Assembly (NCBI GenBank): GCA_037954235.1
Contig: JBBMOA010000002.1
Location: 11,094,009 to 11,158,008, forward strand
Source of the DNA: Aulostomus chinensis
Lineage: Eukaryota; Chordata; Actinopteri; Syngnathiformes; Aulostomidae
DNA length: 64,000 nt
Reading direction: 5' to 3'
How positions within the stretch are numbered: position 1 is the stretch's first letter; every line of letters begins with the position of its first letter. The notes under the pieces are model-generated. The model worked only from the letters and a program-made list of their open reading frames with translations, had not been told where the DNA came from and made no database searches. A program made the translations under genes and the position numbers. Below, piece by piece: positions 24,410-37,565 of the stretch.

Positions 24410-24760
24410 TGTACTGCAAGGTAATTTTTACCTCTTAATCATGAAAACTATCCATCAAAAATTGAATCTGACATTTTATTATTCTTTTCAGACTGCATTC
24501 TAAGTGATTCTGAGTCTCAAATTATATAAATTCCATCCACATTCATGAAAAGTGAGCTCCTTTAATTTGTTCATCACTTAAGTTATGTAATTTCCCACCG
24601 AGGGAGGTTTAAGGCATTGAAATAGAAATACTTAGCATATTAGATGAATAATTCAATGATTACTTGCAGGCATTTTCATGCACAGGTAGATACCAATTAC
24701 ATTCTTAGCCTGCTTAGCTCTCTATCATTCCTTCCATGTACCTGGACAGGATACTTCTTC

Positions 24761-24832
24761 TACACGGGTCGAAGTTCTATAAGCTACACGGGTCGAAGTT
24801 CTATAAGCTACACGGGTCGAAGTTCTATAAGC
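24761..24832. repeat. Perfect 24-bp tandem repeat, three units
   Basis: Three identical, adjacent 24-base units at 24761-24784, 24785-24808 and 24809-24832, each starting tacacgggtcgaag and ending ttctataagc, followed by a partial fourth (tacag). Because 24 is a multiple of three, frames stay open through it on both strands (for example YTGRSSIS three times on the plus strand, frame 24644-24895). The frame has no other sign of being a gene. Confidence 0.97.
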
Positions 24833-25565
24833 TACAGAAATGCAACCGTCAAAGCGAAAACACACAATAAGAAATACAAAAAAAGTCGAAATTAAGACGT
24901 AAAATAAACAATAAAAGGCAACTTTAAATATCCTGCCAACAAACAAATGACACGATGCAACTACTGAATTCAATCTTGTGTCTGTATCAGGGAAACAATG
25001 GTTTTGTGTCTTTTGCTGTTAAAATTCAATCTTTATCTGGACCCATCATCCAGCTAGCAGGGAGTGCCTCCTCAACCCTGGCTGACATACAAAGATTTGA
25101 TTTGCAAAGAATATCTTTTTAACTAGCAAGAAAACACGTTATTAGCCAACTCCAACATACTAAAGAAGCTAACATTTTAAGGTTATCGTCCAATATTTCC
25201 TAAGGTGTCGTAAAGAACATTATCCTGCCTTTATAAGAACATTCCTGGAACAACAGAGCTAAAGGTGCAGCTGTAAATGGTACAAGTACATCGCATGATG
25301 ATGGTAAATAAATATGTTGAATTTTATCAGATGTGCCAGACCACAGCTGGAGGCAGTCTGGCTCACAATGTGGTTTAGTCCCACTGGGAGGTTTACCATC
25401 TAGTCATCTTTGCCAAAACAACCCACACCGGTACACCCCCACCTCTCTTTGCTGCTTCACTCGTCCACATCTTCATTGGTGGAGCACTAACAATAGCCAC
25501 AAATAAATACAAACAACTGTACAGAAAAAAAACAACAACATAGGAAATGTGTGTTTTGTATACCT
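24833..25565. other. Unassigned DNA, no gene seen
   Basis: No gene or repeat family recognised between the tandem repeat and the next interspersed repeat. Confidence 0.5.
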
Positions 25566-25690
25566 GGCACAGCGACCTTGATCTTTTCCATTCACGCTTG
25601 AGTCTCTCTGACGGCCATCGTGTCAGACGACAGGAAGGACAGACGGACAAACAACTCAAAAATGCAATGCTTACGACCGATTGCAGCGGC
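25566..25690 (+). repeat. Degraded copy of the 'ccttgacctt' repeat
   Basis: 'agcgaccttgatctttt' followed about 80 bases on by 'ggaaggacagacggacaaac' and 'aaaaatgcaatgctt' has the same order of blocks as 17215-17395. The paired half-site motif is broken here (cgaccttgatc). Frames on both strands (25393-25891) overlap it and are not called. Confidence 0.5.
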
Positions 25691-28591
25691 CACAAAAAAG
25701 TAGAGACAGGCCCTAACAGTGATGTCATTTTAAAAATGTTCTTACAACCTTGCATGTTGACACCGAGCCTCACTGATGCTCTGCTTTCACCCAAAAATCT
25801 GACATTTGAGCTCAATTATGATCGTCAGAATGCTTCAAAAACACCAGGCGCAAACGTGAGATCTTACTATCTTACCATATGTGAAAAGTAAGTCCTAAGT
25901 GGTTTTTTTTTTTTTTTTCATTTTCTGCGTGATTTGAGCTCATCAGAAAATCCACTCTGCTCCGGGTGATTTTCCCAGCGACGTGAGCTCCCCTCAATAA
26001 AGTAAGATTACGCCTGGAATACCGGTGTTTGATGTCAAATACATGTCACATACTCACATTGTTGAGTTTTTCTACATGTCCTTCTTTACTTTACATAACC
26101 CTCTGTTCTGATCAGTTGCCCTGATGTTGATTGGACTTACTCTCTCTATAGCAGAGTCTCACATCTAGGGACCTATATTACAGCAATTATGGCTTTTTAA
26201 AGCACCCCATGAACCTCTTACAGTTGCCAGCCTCAATTAAATCTGGGATTTGAGTGTATCTAATGCAATTCCGCCAATCCTGCCTTTTCAAAGACACGAG
26301 GCGCTGTGATTCCAGCTTCAGTAATCATTGTGCTATAATCAAGCTCAATTGGACTTTTGTTGTTGTTGTTGCTGTTGGCTCTGAGAGGCGAACCTCGACA
26401 GAAATCAATGCTTATTGCTACTGAGATCCCTTTTGTACAGAGAAAGTCTCACCTTTTCCCTCAGAGACGTTTCTGACAACATCTAATCCAGCTTTGTTAC
26501 GGCGCTGTCGGGGAAAAATAAACGTTAGCAGACAGGAGTTGTTTCACATCCTCAGAACATTAACACTGCAGTTTAGTAGGTGCTGAATTGCTTGTGTTAC
26601 TTTGGGGGGAGCAACAGCAAAGAGAAAACATTACATGATCAAGCAGTCTAAAAGCAGCATTATTGTATGCAAATGCTTATATGATGCAAAGTGTTTTCTC
26701 TGGAGTCAGAATTCCCCTAAACGACTCTTACATTCAAAGAGTCACTTCATTATGAGGACGGTGCTGTTGAACCATGCGAGGGTCTTATGGAGCTGCCATA
26801 CAGTGCGTTGGAGTGGTAAAGTGGGATTAATGCAGCGATAAGAGAGTAACACTCATGAGCGCATGAACATTCTCACAAGCTAAATGTGAATTTGATTTAA
26901 AATATTGTATTTTTAAAATCGAGTGCAGGGGTTTTTACGAGAGCGATCACGGTTACAGCGAGGGTTTCAGCCACGGGTTGATGCAGAGAACTCCGAGCTG
27001 GTGAATGTGACCTTTAACACAGTTGGCAATTAATTTAACTAGATCGTAATTATCAAACTAAAAATAGTTTTATGTCAAACATTTAAACTTGGTCATTTGT
27101 TACCACTTTTCTAAGCATGCAAAAGTGTGTTTAAATATCACTGCGCTTAGAACAGGTCAAAAGTCACCTCACTTTGTCACTTCCAAGTATTTACAGGAAA
27201 TATAATATTTCATGTGCCTGATAACCAGGGCTAAGGATGAGAGCCTTAATCACTTATTCAGGCAGTGGTATTCTTGATCTAGGGAACTGTTCTATGAACT
27301 GTTGGGTTGTGCATGTAAATGCAACCAGAAGTGCATCAAGAGGAGAATGTGAATCCCCTTCAGGAAGTGTGTCTGAACAACCTTCATCTCATGTACTCCT
27401 AAAAAACACGAAATAGAAATGGCTGACAGGCAATCAAAGATGCAAGTTTTTTTTTTGTTTTTTTGTTTAACAGGATATCTAAAAAAAAAAAACAACTAGG
27501 TGAATTTAAATTGAATTGGTGAAAAGATGTGTAAGGGACAGGGACTAACTTTTGGAGGTGGTCTGGATCACCCGAAGATCCTGAGGACTGTTCTAGAACT
27601 TCGGCAAGATATATTGTAGTTATTAGCACTACTTTGCTGGACATGCCAGTGACTTATTACGATCTGCAGTAATTCCTCAAACACGTGTGGAATGGCTGAA
27701 AGAGGAATATTTCGACTTCTGTACATCATCTTGATTGCAGCATGTTTGCGTCATATGATCAATTAAAATTTGACAAGCGCATATATACGTTCATTGGAGA
27801 GCGTGAACCTGTAGAGATTGTATGACTGGTATTGTGTATCAGTTATGTGGGGGACTTCCTCTTTGATGGTCCCATGATGCCTGCTCTCCGTTTGTTTTCT
27901 AGCTCTTCTTTAAGGAGTGGTGGTGCACTGCCACAGCAATGCACCGATGAAAACCTGGTGGGTGTAGCACCTCAATAGAAAAGCTTTAAAGTGGACTTTT
28001 CCCGGACCTCAATGAGGCTGGAAAGATGTAAGGAAGGAGGAACTTTTATTCCTGAGAAAAGACCTTTTAATATTGAAGAACTTATCAGCCAGGAGCTCTC
28101 CAGGTTCTTGTGTCAGTCTGTCTCATTTTAGCGAGAGCAAAGCTGGAAACTGGCAACGAGCAGATGCATCTGATTCCCCGACCATCACTGCCACCCCAAC
28201 CCCCAACTTCCAAGTGTCACTCAGGGAAAACACAAGAGGACAAGTTAAGCCCTGCCGAGGAAGGGCGGGTGTGAGGTGGGGAATTTAAAATTGGATGATG
28301 GATGTGACTTGATTATTAGTTAAGCAGGTTGCTGCTGGTGCACCCCTCTGCAGGTGACTGGGTTATCGATTTGGAACAGACGACATCTGAATCTGTTGTT
28401 TCATTCAGAACAGAGGACAGTTAGAGTCTGTGTAGCTGTCACCTGCACATAGTTGGCTCAGTGATTTAGCACTTCACCAACTCTTTAATAACATTTCCTA
28501 TCAAGATTTGTTTTTGCTTTTTATCATTTATCGGTGCTCTGCTGGTATATTGAAAGACCTGCACCTGCCACAGTGTTCTGGTTCTTCCTCA

Positions 28592-28593
<2 letters not shown>
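25691..28593. other. Unassigned DNA, no gene seen
   Basis: T-run near 25901-25918 and A/T runs near 27448-27492; otherwise nothing recognised. A pyrimidine tract plus 'ag' near 27890-27900 looks like a splice acceptor by chance, with stops soon after. Confidence 0.5.
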
Positions 28594-28633
<40 letters not shown>

Positions 28634-28636
28634 CAC
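28594..28636. repeat. Microsatellite (CA)n
   Basis: About 21 CA units with a single CG interruption. Confidence 0.97.
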
Positions 28637-29267
28637 TGGCCATGGTTTGGACTGACATGATGAAATGCAAAGCAAAATCCAGCTTGCGGGGGAAGAAAGA
28701 CTCTTTGTCACTCTCGAGATATGAAGATGGTTGAAAAGAAAGAGATGAATGACAAGAGAGGACGTTAGATCAACTTGAAATTCAGAAAATCACTCACTGA
28801 AAGTAAATGTCAGAGGGGTGTGGCCTGCATTTGGGTTGGAATGTTTCATGAATCATAACACAAAACGTGAGCGACACAGGGTGTCGCTAGTTGACCTACA
28901 CGTCTGAGGCTTTTACTGATGAGTCCTTCCAGATATATAGTACAATACAGTATTTATAAAAATGAATTACTCAAAACATGACAGGACAGAGGAGACGGGT
29001 GAATTATGAAGTACAGATACATACAAACATACATACGCACAGCACACAGCACAAACAACAGTTGAATTAAGCTACATTAGCTTAGCTACCAAAAACAACG
29101 AGCAACAGAGCAGCTGGACTTTCAGGCGGACATTTTCAGAATAAGGCTCTTTAAACCAACCCTGAAAGAAAAACAAATAAAGCATCGCTGCTTTTATTTT
29201 TAAGGAGGCAGAGAAAAATATTCTGCTGTTGACGTAGAACATGTCGCAAGTGTCACACCCCCCAACA

Positions 29268-29279
29268 AAAATCTGCCAT
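29268..29279. repeat. Left target-site duplication of type B SINE
   Basis: aaaatctgccat is repeated exactly at 29477-29488. Confidence 0.93.
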
Positions 29280-29476
29280 CCATCCATCCTTCCATTTTCT
29301 ATGCAGCTTATCCATTTAGAGTTGGGGGGGGGGGGGGGGGGCTGGAGCCTATCCCAGGTCGCAGGACTATCAGGAGCAAGTATGGGTCCAGTATGTTACT
29401 CAAGGATACTTTGACATGGTCACCGGGAGAAGTGAGGATCGAACGAGCGACTCTACCTCTGAGCCATGCTGCCCCT
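29280..29476 (-). mobile_element. tRNA-derived SINE, head type B, with 12-bp target duplication
   Basis: On the minus strand it begins ggggcagcatggctcagagg, with gttcgatcc (box B core), cttctcccggtgaccatg and a shortened middle, then tgggataggctcc and a C-run of 18 (seen as G at 29324-29341), ending in ggatggatg. It is bounded by the exact 12-mer aaaatctgccat at 29268-29279 and 29477-29488. The exact duplication indicates that this insertion is younger than the decayed copy at 6227-6485. An internal deletion removes most of the 'ctgtgatggactgg' block. Confidence 0.94.
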
Positions 29477-29488
29477 AAAATCTGCCAT
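29477..29488. repeat. Right target-site duplication of type B SINE
   Basis: Exact partner of 29268-29279. Confidence 0.93.
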
Positions 29489-32400
29489 GTAAAAGGCTAA
29501 AATAATGCACTTTGAAAACAAGCCCATTGGGTGACAGAGCAGGTTTTAAAGTGCTTCAAATAACAACTAAAAGGCACCAATGAATTGCAGTATATGATTA
29601 TTGATAATTTAATGATGCAGGACTTTACTTTGCTCATCCATTTGCCCGGGATGTGATTCCAGAGACGTTAAACCTGTTTTCTAGCACATACTTGGGGAAA
29701 AAAAAAAAAGAGCCATGGTATATTGTTATTTCACTGTGATTCCAACTGATGAGGGAAATGTTTAAAGTCTAAACATGAAGATCATTGTTATAAGAGCAGT
29801 CTTGGCTTGGGTTATGAGTCTCTTAACAGAGAATTTGCTCTTTAGATCTGTTTGAAATATGTGATTATACTCTTAGCAGGGAGGATCTACGGTAGTAAAA
29901 AGACAGTGTCGAACTACATCTAGTGAAATGTAGGACTCCACGGTTCTAGTCAGGAAATCTGAGCCCATGCTGCATTGATTTTCATTTCATTCTGGATGCA
30001 ATCTCTTGTGAGTACCCAACATCATAATAGGTAGCTAAATCATTGCAGTCTCTGTCTAAATATAATAAAAAATGTTGAGATATTATTCTATTAGACAGTT
30101 GTGTTATATAAGTGACTTATGTCAGGTTAAGGTGTGAGTGTGCAATCTCAGAAGTCACCTACTGGTGCAGTTTCCATGTCTACTTGCCTTCAGATCATAT
30201 TAAATGGGAAGTTTATGAGCTCAGTAAAGCACCACTGTCTCTGTTGGATATTTGTTTGACTATGTTTCTTGTGATGCTCTTGCTGGTTTTTCCACAAATC
30301 ATCCTCAGGCAAAGAACCAGCCTACACACTCGTTTGCAGGAGTGTGATTGTCTGCACACATACAAGCAGCAATTGACCTCCTCCACAAATTTGACATTGC
30401 TGCTGTTTGCAGGCATTGCAGACTTTTACTTATGCATTTCTTTATTGCTCATCCAATCTCTGAAAACACTTCAATGTTTATTGATAGGAAACTGTATTTT
30501 TTGAGGTACAGTTCATTCATTATGTAACAAGTACAGCATACTTTCCTAATCATACTTTATGATAGAGGAATGCACAATTTTGGTCTTCATGGAAAACCAC
30601 ATTTTCCACTGAGCACTGCGCTCAAAATTCAAATTATTTCAACTTGAACCTCAGTTGACCCTTCAAAGTGCAACCGTGATCAAATCTGTATGTGGTGTAA
30701 CCATGATACGAGCAGAAGGGGAAGATGGAATAAAAGCTAAGTCTGTTTCAGAGTTTATCAAATTGTACAAGACAGCTACCAGGTATGTGTTTAGATGTGT
30801 AGTTTATGTACTTAGCTAAATGCAGTGCTAACAGCACTGTGCTTTTTGATCACATCTGGCAGGGACAATTTGTGCTCTTCCTTGCATGGAGTGATATGGC
30901 AGCCTCACACCAAATTCAGACAGTTAGCATGCTATGAAGCAAGTAGCAGGCTATTGTAGAGGGTCAATATAGTGTGGTAGGAATGAGTTGCAAAATCCAC
31001 AAGCACATTAGCATTGTTCTGGATCACAAAGTCAGTGGAATTTTTTTAAAGAGTTTTCAGTTAAATGCCTGAAATGCAGTCATTGTTCACTCTAGCTTAA
31101 AATATTTTAACGCTTTATTATATGGAAAAAACAACTACACATAAGGATTTCTTAGTTTTCATGTGGCTTCAAAAGAGCAGTGGCTAGCCAGTGGCTAAGA
31201 CAAGACTGCAGAAGAATCACCCTTGTCGTAGATTGTGCACAACATTAAAATTGGCTTTGCACTTATAAAGATCAAAATCACACTTCAAAACAAATTATTA
31301 CCAATTATCTTTGGAAAAAAGTAAATTCACACATTCAAATGTCAAAAACCTTTCCTTTGCGTGATTCAGATAATCATTTCAGTCAGTGACGCTAATGTTA
31401 GCTAAAGCGGCTAATGTCACTGTGGTCTGGCATCAATACATTGCACATGCTTAACAAGCAGTTAATGATTGCCATGATTAGTCAACTTTGTCATCAAGAG
31501 TTATGATTCCACTTCCAAAAGCTATTGTTCCATGCCAATGTGCAGCCTACCACTGCGGCGATAATACGCCTACCTCATATACCATCTGTTAATGTAGTAC
31601 TCACCCTGAAAAATACAATAGTACAAGGTCATTTATCCTATCGGCCAGAAACAACAATAAATATCTGGCAGCTAAAGCAGTTGGATGAAATAAGTTAAAA
31701 ATAGTTTGTCTCTTTTCATTACTTTCATACAATCTAATTAGCGGTGAGAGAACATTGTGTTAACAACACAATCTGTGGTTTCCTCCAGTGCGTTTTACTT
31801 TTACTACACTGCCCAGTGATTAAGTGTACGCTGTGCTTCTCAATAACAACACTCCAGGGAGTCTGCAGAGTTTAAAGTATGCACACAAAAAGACCTCATA
31901 TCCTTGGGGTCTGATTAAAGTGTTGACCGGGAGGAGATCCTGTCTAATGAGTGAGATGAAAGATGCCACAGTGTTGATAGAAGCATTCAGGTCAAACAGG
32001 ACAGCCTTGATTGAAGCAGGTAAACAACAGATCGCCAGCGCTCTCAGCAACCGTCCCGTGACGAGCTCACGATCTTACACTCATGTATTCAAAAATCCAA
32101 ACAGGACCACGTTTGCCCCTTCGCTCATTAATGTGCACAAATGTCCAGGGAAATCCCATCATAAGTGACAAACCGACCGTTAAATATGATAGGCTACATT
32201 AAATGTGTCAATTTACTACATAGACGAGGCGAAGATTATCCCCTTAATCTGCACTCATGGATTTCATATCAACTTTATAATTACACTTATTAGCATATTA
32301 AGTACAAAATTCAGCTCTTATCTGCATTTGCATTACTTTTCATGAACTATGCCACAAAATATCTATCACGCTCGCAAATAAAACCAAATCTGAAAAAGAA

Positions 32401-34868
32401 GTGAAATGAAACGAGGTTAATAGAGGTCTTCACCCTCTTTGGGGAAGAGTGAATGTGGACAGCTGTGGCCTCGCTTGAGATTGACAGGAAAACCCTCAGA
32501 AAGATGATTCTATTTCAGCCTAACTTAGATAATTATCCAGTAACCACATTTAATATGTTCCTTCAGAAGACAGCTGTCAGTGACTCGTCTAATAGCAGCA
32601 ACCCAGAGCTGGATGCTCATTGTTGCATACAAGCACGGGGCTATTTATGGTGGTATGAGAAAACAAGGCTTTATTTAATTGATAATTTTGTGAGCCAACA
32701 AAGCTGGTATGAGAACATACTGTACCACCACATCATCCTCCAACAGCCTAGTTTTATACAGAGTCATTTGAGGACAGGCTTAAAAGAGCAATGAATATTT
32801 TTTTATTATTCTTTAGAGAATAAAATAGGCTTCAAATGTTCTCCATAAACGAATAGAGTGCTGCAGGGATGATGTAATGTTGATCGTCAAATTAGCAAAG
32901 CTATGAGCTCTGCGGTCCCTCGACCGATAGCCAATAGGATTTTTTGATTGGATTTCTGAATATTATCAAACAATAAATTCTGAAGCAAACAAAAAGTTAC
33001 AACACGCACTGCTTTGTGAGATATTCTTAACAAATGAACACCACTTTTATATTTGCAGCATAATTCAACCATTAAAAGTACAATGCTAACGTTACGCTAA
33101 CTAGCTTCATGCTTCTTTTGTTTTCTGCGTCAGCATGTTCAATTTTTTTAGTTTACTCTCTTTTAGCCACTTGCTACCAACTCTCCAACACATAAACATA
33201 CTGGAATTCACAAGTGTGACACTGACAAACATATTTTATGTCATGAAACAAAAATTGTATGAATTATTGACCTTATTTATTGTTAAATTTCCCAACTGTG
33301 GGACGATCTTATCTTATTTTAGGCTTTTAACATAAAGTCCATTCAAAAGCAACCTGTTGTCTTTGAGAGGAGTGAATTGATTTTTGTGTGTGTGTTTATG
33401 TGAATTACCTTCCTTCCATTCTAGAGAAGATAAGTCAGATATTTGTCCCTGACTGACTTTTGAGACATTTTCCACTTATTTTTGCTGCCTTTGTAATGAC
33501 AAAACTCAGCTCGGATCCAGCGAGCTATTTCAAAGAGTGAGACCTCTTGTTGCGACACTCCATGGTAACGAGCCTCTCAAGCTTTGCCGTATGTTAACAT
33601 ATTTAATGTGCTGGATTCTCTTTCAGCTTGACTCTGTCTCAAAACACAATCCGGCAGTAGAAAACCATCAATCTCTTTGCATTGCTGGCTCAGTATATTT
33701 TTCACTTGAATAAAGCTGCGTGGAAGTTTTGTCAAATTGCTTGTGTAAAGAATAAACTACCGCTTGATTATTTCTGTTGGGGGAAGCCTCTTTACCCTGA
33801 AGCATGGGACAGTTTGAAATGGGCTCATCATTCATTTCTCAAATCTGCTGCTACATTCGTCCATGAATATTAATGCCAAAAAATAGCAATACCTTGCAGC
33901 TAAATGCTGATGAAAACACATTTTGGTGATCATTTTCATACCAGCGAGGTAAGACGTGGGCATCATGTGTTGTCTTTAATTGGGCGTCAAACAGGATTAT
34001 ACAGATTTATTTCTAAATGGAAATATTATTGTCATTTTTGGACTAAATTCAATGGTAAAAAAATCAACCCTTTTCATACTGCTCTTGAGATAATATAGTA
34101 TACTGAAACTGCAGTGTGGGAATATGCTACAGAATGTACACTTTTCCATAAATGAGCGATTTAATTTTTCCAAAAGTCAGTGAAATGAAACAATCAAAAC
34201 TAACAATGTGTTATTCCATGTTTGAATACTCTCTCTGAGTCTCTCTCTCTCTGTCTGTGGCACTCAGCCTTCAGCCCACTGGTGCCTACTCAAGACTTTT
34301 ATTGTAAAAGCCTGAGTAATTTTCTATGTAAGATGGGTAATTTAGTTTTTAGTCGACATCACTTAAACAGGAGTAAACAGAAGTTGTTGGGGCCATGGGA
34401 ATAAGAATGATGTACTAGGAAGTATTCACTGTACCAAAACACTAATATAGGATATGAGTATTCATGGTAATAAAGGAACAGGTCACACGCAGCAACAGTA
34501 TGAGTCAGTTTACCAGCAAAATTGGAGGCAATGTAACAAACACAAATTTGATCGTCTCTTCTTTGGCCAATGCTACATGCCTCCACAATGTTTTGTGAAA
34601 CTCATCATCTTTATGTAATCATGCAGACAGACAGAAAAACACACACAAATGCCACCAAAACCATCCTGGCAGCGATTATGATCACCTTTGAGAGAATATT
34701 CCTTTCCTTACTCCAAACAATCGCCTCTTAAATGGCCGATATAGCAGTCAGAATTACATCAATACATAATCATACGTCTAAGATTCAGATTGGTTTTACT
34801 GGTAATGTTCATAACACAACAAATATGGAATAAAAATGTATTTTAAAATGCTAAAAAAAAAACAAACG
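29489..34868. other. Unassigned AT-rich DNA, no gene seen
   Basis: The longest stretch (over 5 kb) without a recognised repeat. Frames reach 130 codons (30112-30504, hydrophobic because AT-rich) but none has a motif. Short imperfect duplications occur, such as cagtggcta twice near 31174-31196. This kind of repeat-poor interval is where conserved non-coding DNA would be sought first, but I cannot show conservation. Confidence 0.5.
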
Positions 34869-35010
34869 GTAGAGTGGCCGTCCGAAGGGTCGCTGGTTCG
34901 ATCCTCGCTTCCCCCGTTGACCATGTCCAATGTCAGCAGGGATAGGTTCCAGGTCTTCCCGCAACCCGGTACAGAAGATGGATGGATGGATGGATGGATA
35001 TGGATGGATA
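34869..35010 (+). mobile_element. tRNA-derived SINE, head type B, internally deleted
   Basis: gtagagtggccgtccgaag, an intact box B core ggttcgatcc, then cttcccccgttgaccatgtcc run directly into 'aatgtcagcagggatagg' and a (GGAT)n tail at 34980-35010. The middle of the element, including the 'aattgctcc' and 'gtgatggactgg' blocks, is absent. No clear target-site duplication seen. Confidence 0.85.
34978..35010. repeat. Microsatellite (GGAT)n, SINE tail
   Basis: About seven GGAT/GGATAT-type units grown from the SINE tail. Confidence 0.9.
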
Positions 35011-37434
35011 AAATCCCCCCGCTCCGATGCTACATCAAGCACTGTTTCTTCTAATGAAGTAAATGCTCTTTTGATGGGAAGACATGTTTTTGTTGAAATT
35101 GGGCCTATATGAAAGACTCTAAAATGACTTGAAGGCATTGTTGTACTGACTGTTCACAAATTCATGAAAGGATTGCAAAATAATTACAGGCGGGATGAAT
35201 AATGCATATGAATATCTGCATAAACACGGAGCTTGGCAATGTTGTGTGCAGACTCCGAGCAGGGGCAGGGGCAAAGTTGGAATATAACAGATGATTTCTG
35301 TACTCTTAAACCCTCCCATGCTTTGGGGATGATAGGGATTATTGGAATTTGGTCCGATTTTATTGAGCTGTGAGACTTCAAAACTATTGCAAATGGGTGT
35401 GTGCTCATGTCAATGTAAAGAGGGGGCTTTTGCGTCACAGACGTGTGTCGGAGATGTGACAGAAGTCCCCCTCTGAGGAGGACGACAACCGGACAAATGG
35501 GAGGGAGCAACACAGAGACTTTAAGAAGAGTCGAGAAGGAGCCAGCGACGGTCTATTCTGTCAGGTCAAATGGTTTCAAATCAGGTCTACTTCATGTAAC
35601 CAAGGCTCAACAGACGTGAGGTTTGGAAAGATCTGGGCAGTCCAGTTGCAACAATTTCCTGTTCTACTGGGAAATATCTACATTTGTTACCTTCTCTGAT
35701 TCTAGGATGAAAACTCACAGTCTCCACAGTGACTAATGACCAAGAAAAAAATCCACACACGCTGATCAGTTTCATCTCAGGGCTGGACAAAGATCTTGAA
35801 GATGAAGGAGAATTGTTTTGGGGAGGTCACAGGATGCAGCTATGAAGCTGGGGGCTGAGGGAGGGGTCTGGTGACCAGCAGGTTATCAACACCTGAGGGG
35901 TGTTGTGCGTTCAGTCAGGGAAAACTCTTCTAAGGGTTTTCTGTGAAGTTTCTGATGCGATGTGTTTCTGTGCTGCTCTTCTTTTTCCTTTATTTTTGCT
36001 GCTGTGGGTTTTTAATCTATTTCTGACCAACTACGACGCAAGATGGAGACAAATAATGAAATAAAGGTCCATTTCAAATACAATCATCACAATGAAGAGT
36101 GTTTCTGAGCAACCCTGAGAAGGATCAGGTCGACCTACGAGGACGAGAATATCAATGTATAAAACAAACGTAAACAGTCTCCGCCAAGTTTAGCTTTCGC
36201 TTGATTCGGCTGAAAAATGGAAAGACGCCGCTGAAAATAGGAGCTCATTTCCTAATTTTAAGAATACAAATGAGTAGTAATTTGTGTATTTCCAAATGGT
36301 GGCAACACTTTGTCTGTGAGCCACGGTGACACATGCTGTCAGCACCCTTCACCTTGCAGGCTGCCCTGTTAGCAGTGACCATTTCACCTGGATGACAGCT
36401 TCCAGACAAATGGTGATGAAATCGACCAGAGCACTTTTGTCCTGGAGAAAACTGCTGTTCCAAGGGTGGAGACACCTGCAGCAGCCGGAGTGAAGGTAAT
36501 GCTGTTATTCAAAGCTATTGAGTTGACCTGCTATCAGAAAAATGGCAGGATAGCAGCAAAAACTCACTCAATAAGCCAATAGTACAAAGTAGTGACCCAG
36601 AGGAGGCAAAACAAAAAGGTCTGGAGCACCACCATTATGTTGTCAGACACTTAGAATAACAGAGGGAGGTTGTCAGCGGCAAAAACTAGCACTTTGAGTG
36701 GCTGGGACCTTTGCTGCATGTCTCGCCCTCGGCCCAACATGCATTTGCGTCTCATCAGGGCGAGCTGGATAATCGTGCTGACGTCTCAGAGAGGTCTTCC
36801 AAACGTTCCAGGGGTCTGAGATGAAGATTCAAATAGGCAAATCTGCTTTTCAGATAAGTTTCACATGGTTGAATGTAGATGACCCCAAACTCTCCAGGCC
36901 ATGATAAACTCACAGCATGTTATTTTGTTAGGTTTTTATCAACTATAGAACAGATGGAGAACTTTGTGGTATTGTTAGATTTAAACTGTCCTAACATTTG
37001 CCTCGGAACATGCTGGAGGAAAAAGGGAAGCTTAGCGTTCCTTGAACTTATAGAGGGGATGGAAACACTGGTAGCCTTTAAACACATATTTAAGTATAAT
37101 AAAACGTAAAAGGTCAAGAGTTCAAGAGTCAACATCCTGTACAGAAGTGCTGCTTAAAGGCTTACCAGTGCCACTCAAAGAAATGCAGCCTCTAGAATCT
37201 AGAGTTCATACAATTGCAGTAACTGCTAGATGAAGACAAACAACACTTTTGAACCAAATTTGAGGAAATGTCTGATAAACCCTATTGCTAACCCTCGCAA
37301 AACTGTGCTCAGTGCCTCCGCCAATTAGCATGCGGCTAGACAAAGAAAGATTGGATTAAACATAACAACACACTTCAGAGTTCCTAGACTGTTTTCCAAT
37401 GGTTTTGCTGCTGTAGCTGCAGTTAGCCTTCAGT
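35011..37434. other. Unassigned DNA, no gene seen
   Basis: No gene or repeat family recognised. Confidence 0.5.
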
Positions 37435-37565
37435 ATCCGTTGGCCTCAAGCTAAACATACATGGCTGACTCTTTCTGCATCGTAGAGCTACATAGTAGTG
37501 ATGCAAGGGGGAGAACACGTATTTATTAGCTCAAGACACCTAATTAGGAATACTTGAAATGCAAC
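37435..37565 (+). mobile_element. Fragment of the fold-back DNA element
   Basis: 'ctcaagctaaacatacatggctgactctttctgcat', 'gatgcaagggggagaacac', 'tattagctcaagacac' and 'aatacttgaaatg' follow the same order as the right arm of the element at 62891-63579. The terminal inverted end is not clearly kept. (Quoted blocks are shorter parts of a continuous match by eye.). Confidence 0.55.

Noticed and set aside
24761..24832. Regular direct repeats considered as a CRISPR-like array
   Set aside because: The units are directly adjacent with no spacers, in a vertebrate-type genome; it is a minisatellite.
27880..27960. Pyrimidine tract plus ag followed by an open stretch and gtgggt, like a small exon
   Set aside because: All frames meet stops within a few codons or lack any family resemblance; chance splice-like sites are common in DNA of this length.
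30112..30504. 130-codon frame with hydrophobic stretches resembling membrane segments
   Set aside because: Hydrophobicity follows from T-rich DNA; no family resemblance, no conserved spacing, no splice context.
34900..34915. Intact ggttcgatcc box B suggesting a tRNA gene
   Set aside because: It lies in a SINE head; no cloverleaf with acceptor stem and anticodon arm can be made around it.
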